Notes under the pieces: generated by a model | What the model was told of the DNA's origin: nothing | What the model saw: only the letters and a program-made list of their open reading frames with translations | The model's database searches: none | Assembly (NCBI GenBank): GCA_965240325.2 | Contig: OZ251251.1 | Span: 744,001-808,000, forward strand | DNA length: 64,000 bases | Direction: 5' to 3' | Source: Rebecca billardiae RCC1528 | Lineage: Eukaryota > Haptophyta | Position numbers and translations under genes: made by a program | Part shown: positions 42,827 through 56,400 of the stretch, piece after piece | How positions within the stretch are numbered: position 1 is the stretch's first letter | Layout: each line of letters opens with the position of its first letter

Positions 42827-45800
42827 ATGGCAGCGGCACTTGCTCTGATGGCAGGACAGGGTGATGATGGCCAGGCAGCGGCGGCTGGTGCAGCAGGAGT
42901 AGCATCACCGCTGCACTACCAGTACAGCCACGCTGACATCTCGTATGCATACTGCAATGTTGGGGGAGCAGGTGGGGCTGACCCCTCTGTACGGCGGGGT
43001 GACATCGCCACTTGGATTCGAGCAGTGGGGACACCCGATATTGTCTTTTTGGTGGAGACCCAAATGCCTGCGCACCAGGTAGTACGGTGGGCCAAGTCGT
43101 TCCCGGAGTATACGGTACACGCAGAACACGCCCGCGACAGGCGCAAGGGCGAAAAAGGTGCCAGGGCAGGGTGTGCCATCCTGGTACGCAAGGCGCACGT
43201 AGGTGCGCCCAAATCGCTCCATCTCAACAATGTGTGCAGAGGCAGGGAGATACTATACCCAGAGCTGGCAGGGCACATAATTTCTGGGGAAATCACACTA
43301 TGCAGGGGCAATGGGCAGGCTATCCCTATGTGGGTGTGCTGCTTCTACAACCCGCATGATGAGGAGCGGCAGCACCTGCTGCTTCCACACATAGTCAACC
43401 ACCTTCGGACAGGCACATGCATAGGCCTTCCCACAGCTGGCAACATGAGGACTCATGCTGTGCACGTAGCCAGGCATGCTGCCAGGCTGCAATTGGTGGC
43501 ATGCGATGGAAATGGGCACATGCACGACAGCAACGCAGGGGAGGGGGCTACTCCCAAGGTAGTTTTCCGCACATATATGACGGACGCTGACCACCTCTTC
43601 AACCAAATACCCAGCACCACACGATGGGACACGCTCGAAAGGCCCACATTCATCACTGCACACAGGGAGGACGGCAACGGGGCGGATCGCTCTGTGATTG
43701 ACTACATATTCTCCAACATGGACACAGTTGGGCACACCGGACACATGGACATATCGGAAAAGGCCACACTGCGAATGCCAGGAGCACACATCCCAATATA
43801 TGGCCGGATTCACTCGGTGGCACTCCGCGGCGCTGCTGCAGTACTGGCCTCACCTGTGCAACCTCCCAGGCACATACGTGTGGACCTGGGAAAGACGTCA
43901 CCTGACTGGAATAAAGCCAAACAACTACTTGCGATGTGGATGGAGGGCCTGCCACCACACATTGCGGACTTTGCTGAGGCTCCTGTGCCGGCACATATGC
44001 TGGTGCAACCTTCGCTGGTGACGACTGCAGCCACTGCGCTGACAGCACTGAGACACCTGAATACACTGGCCACCAGGGACATGGCAACTGCACTGGAGCA
44101 ACCCAGTGTGTATGACGGACAGCCAGACACTCCCCTGAAGATCCGACCAGCCACAGCGGGCCAAGCAGCGGGTCAACACAAATCCAAGGCAGATGCTGCC
44201 TCTGCTGCGCTGCATGCGGGCGATATTCTGGCTAACAGAACAGCTGCTGGGCTGCCAGCTGGCCCAGCAGTGCTCAGAGCAGTGCGTAGGTACGAGCGCA
44301 CCTGGGGCACTGGAGCTGCACAGTCCCAGCACTGGATACAAGTGGCAATGGGGCCGCACGGACAGGTGCCAGTAGGGCCATTTCTGTCCCACCAGCGTTG
44401 GAGACAAATCGTGCAGCAGCAATGCAGGACAAGCCGCGCACAAGTGAAAGCTGTGTGGCAGCAGCAGGCCGATGAACAAAAGAGGGCGTGGTTCGCCAAA
44501 GTCAAGGTTGAGACCAAAAAGAACTCGCACAAACTGCGTGTCATGGTGTATGCCAAGGACCCCATCACACTGCCGACCATCGTCAGACGGAGCGATGGGG
44601 CACTGGCCACCAGCGTTGACGATGTGAAATCGGAGTACAGGGGGCACTACCAGGGCCTCCTGGAGCGACAATACACTCGGCCAGAGGGCAGGCCTCCTTG
44701 GCACGCTGGCAGTCACCTGTGGCACGACATCAGGGCCGCATGGCGTACTGAGCAGGGGGACGCATATGTCACTGCCCTCGGAGCGCCACCCACTCCCGCA
44801 CAAATACGACACATCATCACATCTGAGGTGGGAGGCAACTCGGCGCCTGGTCCAGATGGCATACAGTACAATGTCCTCAAGCTCTTGGAAGGACACCATG
44901 CCGAGCGCGACGAGCCGGTACAGCCAAGCGGCACGCGCACACACAGGCAGCACGCTGCACGGCAGACTGGTACCCAGCAGGGGGCAGCCAGGGGACAGGG
45001 GGCAGGGCACCCTGGCCCGATCGCCACTATTATATCTAATCTCTGTGCAGTCATGTACGCGACAGGGACTCTGCTGGACGGACTCCAGCAAGGTGAGGTG
45101 GTCTCATTACACAAGCAAGGGGATATGCACGTGCTCGGGAATTACAGGGGCATAACACTCAACAGTGTGGTGTACAAAATCATGGCAAGACACCAAAACA
45201 ACGTCATGCAAGCTGCGTCCGACAGGCTCAGGCTGATCGAGCCGGAACAGGCTGCCAGCAGAGAGGGGGGGCAAGTGGTACAGCAAGTCGCTGTCTTTGC
45301 CAACGTGGTGGCCGATGCACACCGTTCCAGGCGCACGCTGTTTTGTGCACTGATGGACATTCAAAAAGCCTTCGACACTGTGCCATACCAAGGCATTGAG
45401 GATGGCTTCCGCAGCCATGGGTACCCAGCCATGTTCTATACCCTCATGCGCTCCTTGGGAGAGGGGCATGATGTGGTGGTGAGGACACCATACGGGCCCA
45501 CCGATAGTGTACGCTTACGGTGTGGCACGAAGCAAGGTGACCCTGCCAGCTCCACTAAGTTCTGCCTGTTCATCAACATGTTCCTCAGGTACCTGAAGAG
45601 CAGGCATGGCGGGTACCATGTACAGTCCAAATGCAGCTCAGACGACGCGGACGCTGCTGCAGGGCAGGTGACAGTGGTGGCCACTGCTATCATGGACGAT
45701 ATCAATTTGTACGCGCACAGCAGAGCAGACATCACAGCCATGATGCAGGACCTCATCGACTTTTTGTGGTACTATGATATGGAGCCCAACTACCCCAAAT

Positions 45801-48800
45801 CCAAGGTGGCAGTGTATGTGCCCCCTGGGCACGCACAGGTGGACCCAATACAGGTCATCAACAGGGCAACTGGACAAGCTGCCCTCATAGACACGTTGCA
45901 GGATGGCGAATACTTCACGTATGCAGGGGTGGTGACCAACATTCACCTGGCAACGGACAGGATGTTCGCCAGTCTCAAGGCCAGAGTGGCCAAAGCCGCC
46001 GCGCGGGTGCAGGCAGCTGACTGCTGTACCGAGACCAAAAAGCTGCTCACTGTGTGGGATGTCACGTCGATATTATTCTACTTCTGCGAGGTGGTTGGCA
46101 TGTCCAGGGGCAGACTCAACCAGCTGCAGAGCCTCATGGTGGAGCCAGTGGTCAGGAGTGCTGCCCTGCCAGGGCGCATCGCATACGAGGCAGCGTGCTT
46201 TCCTCCCCAGTTCCTGGGCCTCGGCCTCATCAATCTACATGCGCACCTGGAGAGTGTCCAGGCACACGCGTACTACCACTTCCTGGCAGATGACCCACAT
46301 GGGCTATGTGCGCGCACGTCCATGGCAGCCATGGGTGCCCTGCAATCAGTCGAGCACCCGGCGCGGGCGCGCGTACGCGGCGCTTCTACATTTGCCTCCA
46401 CCATCGTCACCGGGAGAAATTCTGTACGACGCATGGGGTGGGCACTGCTCCCATCCGAAGTGAACCTCGGCAGCAAGCTGATGCAGCAGCTGGCCCCCGG
46501 TCTCGGGATGCTGGCCACAAACCGGACCCACAGGGCATATACAAGACTCGCAGCAATGCCAGGGGCAGCTGCCCTCCCCTGCTTGGCACCACGCGGCCTC
46601 CCTGACGCGAACGGAGAGATGCTCAGCCGGATCGAGCACTCACTGGTGAACGGTACCCAGCACGTGTTGCTAGGTGTGCTCATGCAGCAGCCACCAAGAC
46701 AGATGGTCTCCACTGCGTTCTATGCTGAGCTGTCCTCACTGCCACATAGGTCCCGCCCGGCGGTGATACTGGCAGTGAGGGATATGCTGAGGGCAGTCCT
46801 GACCGACCAGAGCTACTACAGGTACCTGGGGCACGTGCCTGTCGCCAAGCGCACTATCTGTGATCCACCCAATCCCCGCCATCTGCCGGCACTTCCTGTA
46901 CCTGGCATGCTAATGGTGGCCACTGACGGCTCATTCGATGCAGAGAACGGACAGGCTGCATGTGCCTTTTCCTTCTTCAGTGGCAACAATTACACTGCCC
47001 CTGTGCATGTGTATTGCTCCAAGTTCGAGGGGCACCAGGCACCAGGCCCAGCCGAATTCATGGCCATCACCGATGCATTGGTGCAGATAGACCCCACCGC
47101 CAACCTGCTGGTGTGCACTGACCTGCAGGAAATGGTAAAGGCCGCCGAAATGTGGCAAAACGACCCCTGGGACCGACGGCTGCGGCAGGGGCACCACGCG
47201 TACGCACCATACATCGCCAGGGTCATGAGCCTGGTGGGCTGGCGCCGCTTGATGCATGGCAGCACCACTTCATTTGAGCATGTCAAGGCGCACTCTGCTG
47301 ACGATGCTGCAGCGCTACACCTCAGCCTCACTCACACTCAGGGGGACCATCACTGCACTGTCAGCCAACACAGTGTGGCGGCTTTGCGCCAAGCAGGGAT
47401 GAACCCCAAAACCCTGCTCAACGCATGCAGCGATGCTGGGGCCAAGCTATGCTGCTCTGACCCCACAACCCCCTGTGTGACTCACAAGAGAGGTGGCCAC
47501 CCAAATGCGGGTTCTCATGCGCTGATACAGCTGGCCAACGGAGAGCCAGTGGCAGGCAGAATCAAGCCCCTTGTGTATGACAGTGTGCTGTCACAAAGGG
47601 CAACGCACCTGCAAGCCACCAAGTCCAGCTGTGACTTGGTGGGTGAATGGACTGGCGTGTGGCCAGAGGCCTCCACTGGCATCCTACGGACCTGGCAGGC
47701 CAGCACTGTGCCTGCCTACTACATACTCCACCACGGATATGAGTTCCTGCAGCCGGCTGCCCTGCGAGACCCGACGTTGTTATCTGTGCGATTCCAGTCC
47801 GGGGCTGCATTTAGCGATGCCTGCCCCCTCTGTGATCATACTCCACTGCTACATCCAGCGCCAGATACTGAACACCACCTCTTCTCCGAGTGCCCTGAGG
47901 TCGATGCCTACCGCGAGGCTGCTGCCAGAAGCATATCGCATATAATTGAGCCCTTCATGCAGGGACAGGCTGCAGCATGGAACTTGGCGCGACATGTGTG
48001 CTCTGGGGCTGCCCTCTTGGGCAGGGTGCCCAGCACACTGAAGACCACTGTGGGGGGCAACGTGCATCTCGGCAGGACCATGCACGTGGCCTTACTGAAG
48101 GCAGGGCTAGGCATCATGCAGGCCCGCAAGGACGTGGACTCCCAGCTGTCAAAGGCAGGGCGTCTCTTCCGACATGCCAGGGAGCTTCGGCCGCCGCCTG
48201 GGCACGACCAGGGGGGGCAGCCCCCGCCCCCACAGGCACAGGCAGGCCCAGGAGGGGTGATTGCCATGAATAATCAGTTACAGGGACCACCTGTCATCCA
48301 GCAGCAACCCCCTGCCCAGGCTGGCCAGGGCTGGCAGGCAGGCGCGGGGCAGGCCAACCTGCACCAGCCAATAGCGCGCGGTCACCACGTGCGCCCTCAG
48401 CTACTCTTGCGGGCATGGCCCCTACAGCGTGCTCGCCCCCTCCCTATGGTGATTGCGTGGCCTCTGCAGCCTGCCACACCTCTTGTGGCATGGCCGCTCC
48501 AATATGTTACCCCACTGGCTCGCAGCGATGTGCGTCCGTCGGACAATGTGTTGACACATGGGGGCCCTGAGATTGAGGCAGACCCTGCTGCGGGCAGTCG
48601 CACTGGTCACGGAGCTCACAACGGCATTACACAGTCAGACACTGGACAGCAGGCCACACAGCCACCTGCTGGCTCTGCCAAGACACTGGCAGCCCCCAGG
48701 CGCAGGCTGCCTCCTCCTAGTCAAGCTCAGCAAGACAGCCCCCCGCCCAAACGACACTGCCCACCCCACCAGGCAAATGTGCCTATCCTAACACCAACTG

Positions 48801-49108
48801 GCAGGCAGGCTCAGCCTGCGCAACGAAGTATGCAACCCCCTGCAAAGAGCAGCAGAAAGAGGCGCGCAAACGACACCTCCCCAGGCGTATTAGCCATCGC
48901 CACCACTCTGCTTGCGTCCTACAGCGGCCCACGCCCTGACTTGATGCCCGATATCGCACACATGTCTGACATGACACCATCTGCCTCCATAGCAGCACGA
49001 GTGAAATACAGGCGCCTCACTGCCAGGACCAGTGGCCCAGACCCCGGCCCAGCTACTGGGCTCGCTGACAGCCCCCTCCGTCCCCTCCCCCGCGCAGGGA
49101 TCGGCTAG
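42827..49108 (+). CDS. LINE ORF2: endonuclease, reverse transcriptase, RNase H
   Basis: 2093 residues, uninterrupted. Residues about 45-330 are an APE-type endonuclease: VFLVETQM (Glu), CCFYNPHDE, SVIDYIF; the usual SDH motif is GAH here. The reverse transcriptase lies at about 660-1010: GGNSAPGPDGIQYNVLK, NYRGITLNSVVYKI, ALMDIQKAFDTVPY (first catalytic Asp), GTKQGDPASS, and IMDDINLYA in place of the common YADD, with both Asp kept. RNase H begins at about 1365: TDGSFD, GPAEFMA, CTDLQEM and SDAGAK supply D-E-D-D. A zinc knuckle CPLCDH with HHLFSEC follows (about 1665), then a Pro/Gln-rich tail of roughly 300 residues. The chain should nick target DNA, prime and copy the element RNA. Residues about 685-730 are an odd Gln/Gly-rich insertion in the RT. 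Confidence 0.9.
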   Translation: MAAALALMAGQGDDGQAAAAGAAGVASPLHYQYSHADISYAYCNVGGAGGADPSVRRGDIATWIRAVGTPDIVFLVETQMPAHQVVRWAKSFPEYTVHAEHARDRRKGEKGARAGCAILVRKAHVGAPKSLHLNNVCRGREILYPELAGHIISGEITLCRGNGQAIPMWVCCFYNPHDEERQHLLLPHIVNHLRTGTCIGLPTAGNMRTHAVHVARHAARLQLVACDGNGHMHDSNAGEGATPKVVFRTYMTDADHLFNQIPSTTRWDTLERPTFITAHREDGNGADRSVIDYIFSNMDTVGHTGHMDISEKATLRMPGAHIPIYGRIHSVALRGAAAVLASPVQPPRHIRVDLGKTSPDWNKAKQLLAMWMEGLPPHIADFAEAPVPAHMLVQPSLVTTAATALTALRHLNTLATRDMATALEQPSVYDGQPDTPLKIRPATAGQAAGQHKSKADAASAALHAGDILANRTAAGLPAGPAVLRAVRRYERTWGTGAAQSQHWIQVAMGPHGQVPVGPFLSHQRWRQIVQQQCRTSRAQVKAVWQQQADEQKRAWFAKVKVETKKNSHKLRVMVYAKDPITLPTIVRRSDGALATSVDDVKSEYRGHYQGLLERQYTRPEGRPPWHAGSHLWHDIRAAWRTEQGDAYVTALGAPPTPAQIRHIITSEVGGNSAPGPDGIQYNVLKLLEGHHAERDEPVQPSGTRTHRQHAARQTGTQQGAARGQGAGHPGPIATIISNLCAVMYATGTLLDGLQQGEVVSLHKQGDMHVLGNYRGITLNSVVYKIMARHQNNVMQAASDRLRLIEPEQAASREGGQVVQQVAVFANVVADAHRSRRTLFCALMDIQKAFDTVPYQGIEDGFRSHGYPAMFYTLMRSLGEGHDVVVRTPYGPTDSVRLRCGTKQGDPASSTKFCLFINMFLRYLKSRHGGYHVQSKCSSDDADAAAGQVTVVATAIMDDINLYAHSRADITAMMQDLIDFLWYYDMEPNYPKSKVAVYVPPGHAQVDPIQVINRATGQAALIDTLQDGEYFTYAGVVTNIHLATDRMFASLKARVAKAAARVQAADCCTETKKLLTVWDVTSILFYFCEVVGMSRGRLNQLQSLMVEPVVRSAALPGRIAYEAACFPPQFLGLGLINLHAHLESVQAHAYYHFLADDPHGLCARTSMAAMGALQSVEHPARARVRGASTFASTIVTGRNSVRRMGWALLPSEVNLGSKLMQQLAPGLGMLATNRTHRAYTRLAAMPGAAALPCLAPRGLPDANGEMLSRIEHSLVNGTQHVLLGVLMQQPPRQMVSTAFYAELSSLPHRSRPAVILAVRDMLRAVLTDQSYYRYLGHVPVAKRTICDPPNPRHLPALPVPGMLMVATDGSFDAENGQAACAFSFFSGNNYTAPVHVYCSKFEGHQAPGPAEFMAITDALVQIDPTANLLVCTDLQEMVKAAEMWQNDPWDRRLRQGHHAYAPYIARVMSLVGWRRLMHGSTTSFEHVKAHSADDAAALHLSLTHTQGDHHCTVSQHSVAALRQAGMNPKTLLNACSDAGAKLCCSDPTTPCVTHKRGGHPNAGSHALIQLANGEPVAGRIKPLVYDSVLSQRATHLQATKSSCDLVGEWTGVWPEASTGILRTWQASTVPAYYILHHGYEFLQPAALRDPTLLSVRFQSGAAFSDACPLCDHTPLLHPAPDTEHHLFSECPEVDAYREAAARSISHIIEPFMQGQAAAWNLARHVCSGAALLGRVPSTLKTTVGGNVHLGRTMHVALLKAGLGIMQARKDVDSQLSKAGRLFRHARELRPPPGHDQGGQPPPPQAQAGPGGVIAMNNQLQGPPVIQQQPPAQAGQGWQAGAGQANLHQPIARGHHVRPQLLLRAWPLQRARPLPMVIAWPLQPATPLVAWPLQYVTPLARSDVRPSDNVLTHGGPEIEADPAAGSRTGHGAHNGITQSDTGQQATQPPAGSAKTLAAPRRRLPPPSQAQQDSPPPKRHCPPHQANVPILTPTGRQAQPAQRSMQPPAKSSRKRRANDTSPGVLAIATTLLASYSGPRPDLMPDIAHMSDMTPSASIAARVKYRRLTARTSGPDPGPATGLADSPLRPLPRAGIG

Positions 49109-49606
49109 TGGCTGGCCCTCTGCCCACACTGGGGCGCCCTAGGGGGTGCCCAGTCTGCCGACTCGGCTCAAACTCGATGATCTCGAATTGCAAGGCAGTG
49201 CACTGCTGGTACCTGGGACCACCCCACAGTGTTGGGCTTGTATGCTGTCGGCAATGGCATACCCCCGCCCCCTCTGGAGGCGGGCTGTCCACAGCGGAGT
49301 GGTGTCAAGGCACTCGGTGTATCGGTCAGTGGTTTGAGGTTGGGTGAGGGTGGTGGTTGGTTGGGGGCTGGCCAGGGTAGGGCTGGAGGCTTCGGCCGCC
49401 AGTCTGATCACCCGGAGCCCGTTATAAAGGGGAATTTAAAGGGTAAAGGCCATGCGCTGGGGAGTAATCGCCGAGCCGCTGCGCGTATCCATCAAGCGGA
49501 TGGGATCATGATACGCCCAACGGCAATGCCGCTCAGGAACCGGCCAATGGAAATGCGCAGCAGCAGCTTTTCGTCCCACGCGCGCACGAGCCCTGAACCT
49601 CACGCG
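49109..49606. other. LINE 3' end and ALKBH1 upstream region
   Basis: Sequence to about 49400 still resembles the element in composition (GTTGGGTGAGGGTGGTGG-type T/G-rich DNA) and is probably its 3' UTR. No poly-A or clear terminal repeat is seen. From about 49420, with GTTATAAAGGGG and AATTTAAAG, the sequence may be the promoter of the next gene. Confidence 0.4.
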
Positions 49607-49782
49607 ATGGCGGATCGCGCGCCGCCGCCACTCTTCCGCGCGGCGGAGCACCGCTTCCGGCGGCGCGCGCCGGCGGCGCCGCGCGCGCGGCGGAAGCAGC
49701 GGCGCCGCACCGACGAGCAGCCGCCCCCGCCCGCGCCGGAGAGCGAGGCCTCGCTGCGCGCCGCGCTGCTCGACGTCCGCGC

Positions 49783-49820
<38 letters not shown>

Positions 49821-51095
49821 GCGCGCAGCCGGCGCCGAGCGCGCTCGCGCTGCGCGACGGCCTGTTCAGCGTGCACGCGTACCACCCCGGGCTCGTCATC
49901 ATGCCAACGGCGCTCACCCCCACCGAGCAGCGCGCGCTCGCCGCGCGCTGCCTCCGCGCCTGGCTGCGGCCGCCGTGGGCGCGCACGAACAGAGCCGAGC
50001 CGATGCGCGCGGCCGAGCTGCCGCCGCCCGATCTGTCGTGGGCGACGGTTGGGCTGCACTTCGACTGGACCGCGCGCGCGTACCCCGAGGAGACGCGCGG
50101 GCCCTTCCCCGCCGCGCTCGCCGCGCTGTGCGCCAGGCTCGTCGCGCGCGCCGCCGCGGCTGTCGGCGGCGGCAAAGGCGGCGGCGCCGCCGCCGACCGC
50201 GACGGCAGACGCGGCGGGCGCGCGCCCTTTGCGCCGCCGTTCGAGGCGGAGGCGTGCATCATCAAGCTGTACGCGGAGGGCGATCGGATGGGCGGCCACG
50301 TCGACGACTGCGAGGAGGAGCAGGCCGCGCCGGTGCGCGCCCACCAGCCGGCCGCGCGCGCGCCGCGCGCGCGCGCGCGCGGCCGGCGCTCACGCCGCGG
50401 CGCGCGCCGCGGCCCCGCGCCCCGCGCCCTGCTGCGTCGCACAGGTGGTCTCGATCTCGCTCGGCTGCGACGGCGTGCTGCTGCTCGGCGGGCCGCCGCT
50501 GGCCGACCCAACGCCGCCGCCGCCCTCCCCGGACTCGCCCGGATCGTCCGAGCCGCCGCCGCGCGCGGCCGAGTGGCCTCCTGTCGCGCTGTGCGTGTGC
50601 TCGGGCGATGCGGTCGTGATGGGCGGCGTGGCGCGCAGCTGCTACCACGCGATGCCGCGCGTCTTCGCGCGCTCCGCGCCCGCCGGCGTGTTCGGCGGCG
50701 CGGACGAGCAGGCGGCGCAGAGTGCGCCCCTGCCCGCCGACGCCGACGCCGCCGCGGCTGCGGGCTCGGGCGCTGCAGCGCGCGGCGGCGGCAGCGAGCA
50801 GCCGCAGCCGCAGCCGCAGCCGCAGCAGCAGCCGCAGCCGCAGCCGCAGCCGCAGCCGCAGCCGCAGCAGCAACCGCAGCCGCAGCCCGGGCGCGGGCCG
50901 GCGCCCCAGCCGGCGTGGGCCAGGGCCACCGGCGGCGGCGGCGGTGGCGCGGGCGAGGACGAGGCGGACGACGACGCGACGCTCCTGCAGCGCGAGCCGT
51001 GCCCGCCGCTCTCAGCCGCCGAGCTGGACTGGCTGCGCGCGCACAGGCTCAACCTGAGCGTGAGGCAGGTCAGGCGCAGGCGGCGCGGGCCGTAG
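49607..51095 (+). CDS. ALKBH1-like Fe(II)/2-oxoglutarate dioxygenase (AlkB family)
   Basis: Demethylase of the AlkB family; ALKBH1 relatives act on tRNA m1A and other methylated nucleobases. Exons 49607-50332 and 50445-51095, phase 0, 458 residues. Conserved blocks: PDLSWATVGLHFDWTARAY, FEAEACIIKLYAEGD, then MGGHVDD with Fe ligands His231 and Asp233. Across the splice come VVSISLGCDGVLLLGG, SGDAVVMGGVARSCYHAMPRV with Fe ligand His310 and the 2-oxoglutarate-type Arg314, and WLRAHRLNLSVRQV, matching the ALKBH1 end (ARVNMTVRQV). All metal ligands are present, so activity is expected. The N-terminal 75 residues are Arg/Pro/Gly-rich. A Pro-Gln repeat of about 30 residues separates PRV from the last helix. 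Gene sits immediately downstream of the retrotransposon. Confidence 0.88.
50801..50888 (+). repeat. CAGCCG repeat in ALKBH1 exon 2
   Basis: Hexanucleotide CAGCCG units with occasional CAGCAG encode alternating Gln-Pro. The run is in frame and lies between the Fe-ligand motif and the C-terminal helix. Confidence 0.85.
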
Positions 51096-53482
<2,387 letters not shown>

Positions 53483-56400
53483 TCAGCGGAACGGGCCTGG
53501 CGGCAGCCCCCCAGGCGGCCCCATCGGCGGGATGCCGCCCTGCTGCTGCTGCTGCGGCGGCGGCGGGCCCTGCGGCGGGCCGCCAAAGCCGCCGCCGCCG
53601 CCGTAGCCGTGTGGCGGAGGCGCTCCGGGCGGGGGCCCGCCCCAGCCGCCGCCGCCGCCGGGCGGAGGGCCGCCGCCAAAGCCGCCGGGCGGTGGTGGCC
53701 CGCCGCCGCCGCCGCCGCCGCCCCAGCCGCCGCCCGGCCCGCCGCCCATCATCATCCCACCGCCGGGCGGCCCGCCGGGCGGCGGCCCGCCAGGCGGCGG
53801 CCCGCCCCAGCCTCCGCCGCCGTGGTGCGGCGGCGGCCCGCCGCCCGGCGGCCCGCCGCCCATGAACCCGCCCTGCTGCTGCTGCGGCTGCTGCGGCGGC
53901 GGCGGCGGCCCCGGCGGCGGCCCGCCGCCGCCGCCGTACGGGCCAGGGCCGCCCATGCCGCCCCCGTGCGGAGGGCCGCCGCCGTACGGGCCAGGGCCGC
54001 CCATGCCGCCGCCCATGCCGCCGTGCGGCGCTCCGCTGTGCGGCGGCATCCCGCCCCAGCCGCCGCCACCCGGGTGCCCGCCTGGCGGCGGGCCGCCCGG
54101 TGGCGGCCCGTAGCCGCGCCCGCCGCCGCCGCCGCCGCCGGGGCCGGCAGGCGGGCTGCGGCCGCCCGGCGGCGGGCCGCCGCGGCTGGCGTGCACCGCG
54201 GCCGCCTTCTCGTCGAGAAACCTGCAGCGGCGCACGCGCGCGTGCGCGTGAGCGCGTGAGCGCGCTCTGGGCGTGGGGCTCGAGCGCGCGGCGCGCCCGT
54301 GGCAGCGTGCGCCCACGCGCGTGTGTGCCCAGTGCGTGTGTGTGCGCGTGCGTGCGCGTGTGCGTGTGTGTGTGTGCGTGTGCGCGCGCGTGCGTGTGCG
54401 CGTGCGCGTGCGCGTGTGTGTGTGTGCGTGCGTGTGTGTGCGTGTGCGTGTGTGCGTGTGCGTCCGAGTGTGCGTGCGCGTGTGCGCGTGTGCGCGTGTG
54501 CGCGCACATGTCCATGTCCAGAGGCCTCGAGCGGTCGGTGAGCGGACCTGAGCCCGTGCGCGGCGCATCCGGGGCCGGCTGCTGCTGCGGCGGCGGCTGC
54601 TGCTGCGGCTGCATCCCGCCCATCATCTGCGGCATGCCGCCGACCATCCCCGGCGGCGGCCCGCCACCCATCCCGCCGCCGCCGCCGCCGCCGCCCCAGC
54701 CGCCGCCTCCGGGCAGGCCGCCGCCAAATCCACCGCCGCCGCCCGGCGGGCCGCCAAACCCGCCGCCTCCGCCGTGGGGCGGCGGTCCGCCGCCAAAGCC
54801 GCCGCCGCCCGGCGGCCCGCCAAACCCGCCGCCGGGCGCCCCCCCCTGCGGCGGGCCGCCAAACCCGCCGCCTCCGCCGTGGGGCGGCGGGCCGCCGCCA
54901 AACCCGCCGCCGCCACCGGGCGGCCCACCGAAGCCGCCCGGGCCCATCGGCGGCGGCGGCTGCTGCGGCGGTCCGGAGCTGGGCGGCGGCGTGCTCGGCA
55001 TGCCGCCGCCGCCACCGCCGCCCCAGCCGCCGCCGCCGCCGCCCCACTGCTGCTGCTGCTGCTGGTGCGGCGGCGGCTGCTGCGGGCCGCCCATGCCGCC
55101 GCCGCCCATGCCGCCGCCGCCGCCCATCGAGCCCATCGACGCGCTCGGCGGCACCATCCCGCCGCCCATCCCGCCGCCCATCCCGCCGCCCATCCCGCCG
55201 CCCATCCCGCCGCCCATCCCGCCCGGCGCGCCGTGCGCTGCCGCCGCCGCACCGAACGGGTCGGCTGTCGAGGTCGGCGGCCCTGCTGAATGCGTGGAGC
55301 GCGCGCCGGGCGAGCCGGGGCCGCCGCCGCCGCCGCCGCCGGGGGCGAAGGGCTCGAAGCCGCCGCCGCCCCACCCCTGCTGCTGCGGCGGCTGCTGCGG
55401 CGGCTGCGGCTGCGGCGGCTGCGGCTGCGAGCGCGGCGGTGACGGGGCGAACGGATTGTCGGCAAGGGCCGGCGGTGGGAGCCCAAACCCGCCCGAGCCC
55501 GCCGGCTGCTGCGGCGGCGGCGGGCCGCTGAGCGCGGGCGGCGGCGGGCCGCCAAAGACCGGCGACCTCTGTCCGGCCGGCGGGCCGCCGGGCGGGCCGC
55601 CAAAGCCGGGCGGCGGCTGCGACATGCCGCCGCCGCCGCCGCCGCCCGGCGGCGGCGTGAAGCCGGGCGGCGGCGTGGGCGGAGGGCCGAGCGCCGGCGG
55701 TGGCGGCCCGCCCCACTGCTGCTGCTGCGGCTGCTGCTGCTGCCCCCACCCCTGCTGCTGCGGCTGCTGCTGCTGCTGCTGCCCCCATCCCTGCTGCTGC
55801 GGCTGCGGCGGCTGCTGCTGCCCCCACCCCTGCTGCTGCGGCTGCGGCGGCTGCTGCTGCCCTCCGCCCACGCTCATCTCCCCCAACCCACCCAGCAGGT
55901 CGTCGAGACCGCCGCCGCCCACGCCGCCGCCGGAGGGCGGCGTGGGCGCGGGCGGCGCGCCGCCCGCGTGCGCGCCCTGCTGCCCGCCGCCCACCACCAA
56001 CTGCGGCGGGTTCGCCCCCAGGATGGCGGAGACGGGCTGAGAGCCGCCGCCGCCGCCGTGCGGCGGCTGCTGCGGCGGCTGCGGCGGCGGTTGGTGCTGC
56101 TGCGGCGGCGGTGCGTTCGGTGCGCGGTACCAGCGCTTGTTAACGTACCTGCGGGGCCGCACCCAGCGGCGCGCGTGTGTGCCGTGTGAGTGCGTGCGTG
56201 CGTGCGCGTGCGTGCGTGTGCATCCCCACGCCCGGGGCCGCGCGCCTCCGCGCAGAGTGCACCGCGCGCGGCCGCGGGTGGCGCTCTGCTCTGCTCTGCT
56301 CTGCGCATATGCAGCGCACAGCGCACAGCGCACAGCGCACAGCGCGCGCACTTCTCGCGGATGAACTTTCGAATGTCGGACGGACTGTCCTCGGACGGGG

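Larger units (their letters stand above)
41045..49108 (+). mobile_element. Non-LTR retrotransposon (LINE) with APE, RT and RNase H
   Basis: Two long open frames in the LINE arrangement, no LTRs seen. ORF1 (41045-42805) is followed after 21 nt by ORF2 (42827-49108). Base composition is visibly poorer in GC than the surrounding genes, and codon use differs, as expected of an element with its own history. Both frames are open over 8 kb, which suggests recent insertion. Coordinates cover the coding core only; UTRs extend into 40.7-41.0 and 49.1-49.4 kb. The APE plus RNase H content fits the I/Tad-like part of the LINE tree, but I cannot assign a clade without a phylogeny. Confidence 0.88.

Noticed and set aside
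40704-49606. Target-site duplication and precise ends of the LINE
   Set aside because: I searched both flanks by eye and found no convincing matching pair; only the coding core is annotated.
54100-56040. Large plus-strand frame of Pro/Gly/Cys opposite the ArfGAP gene
   Set aside because: It is the antisense of the Gly/Pro/Gln-rich ArfGAP exon 5 and of intron 5.
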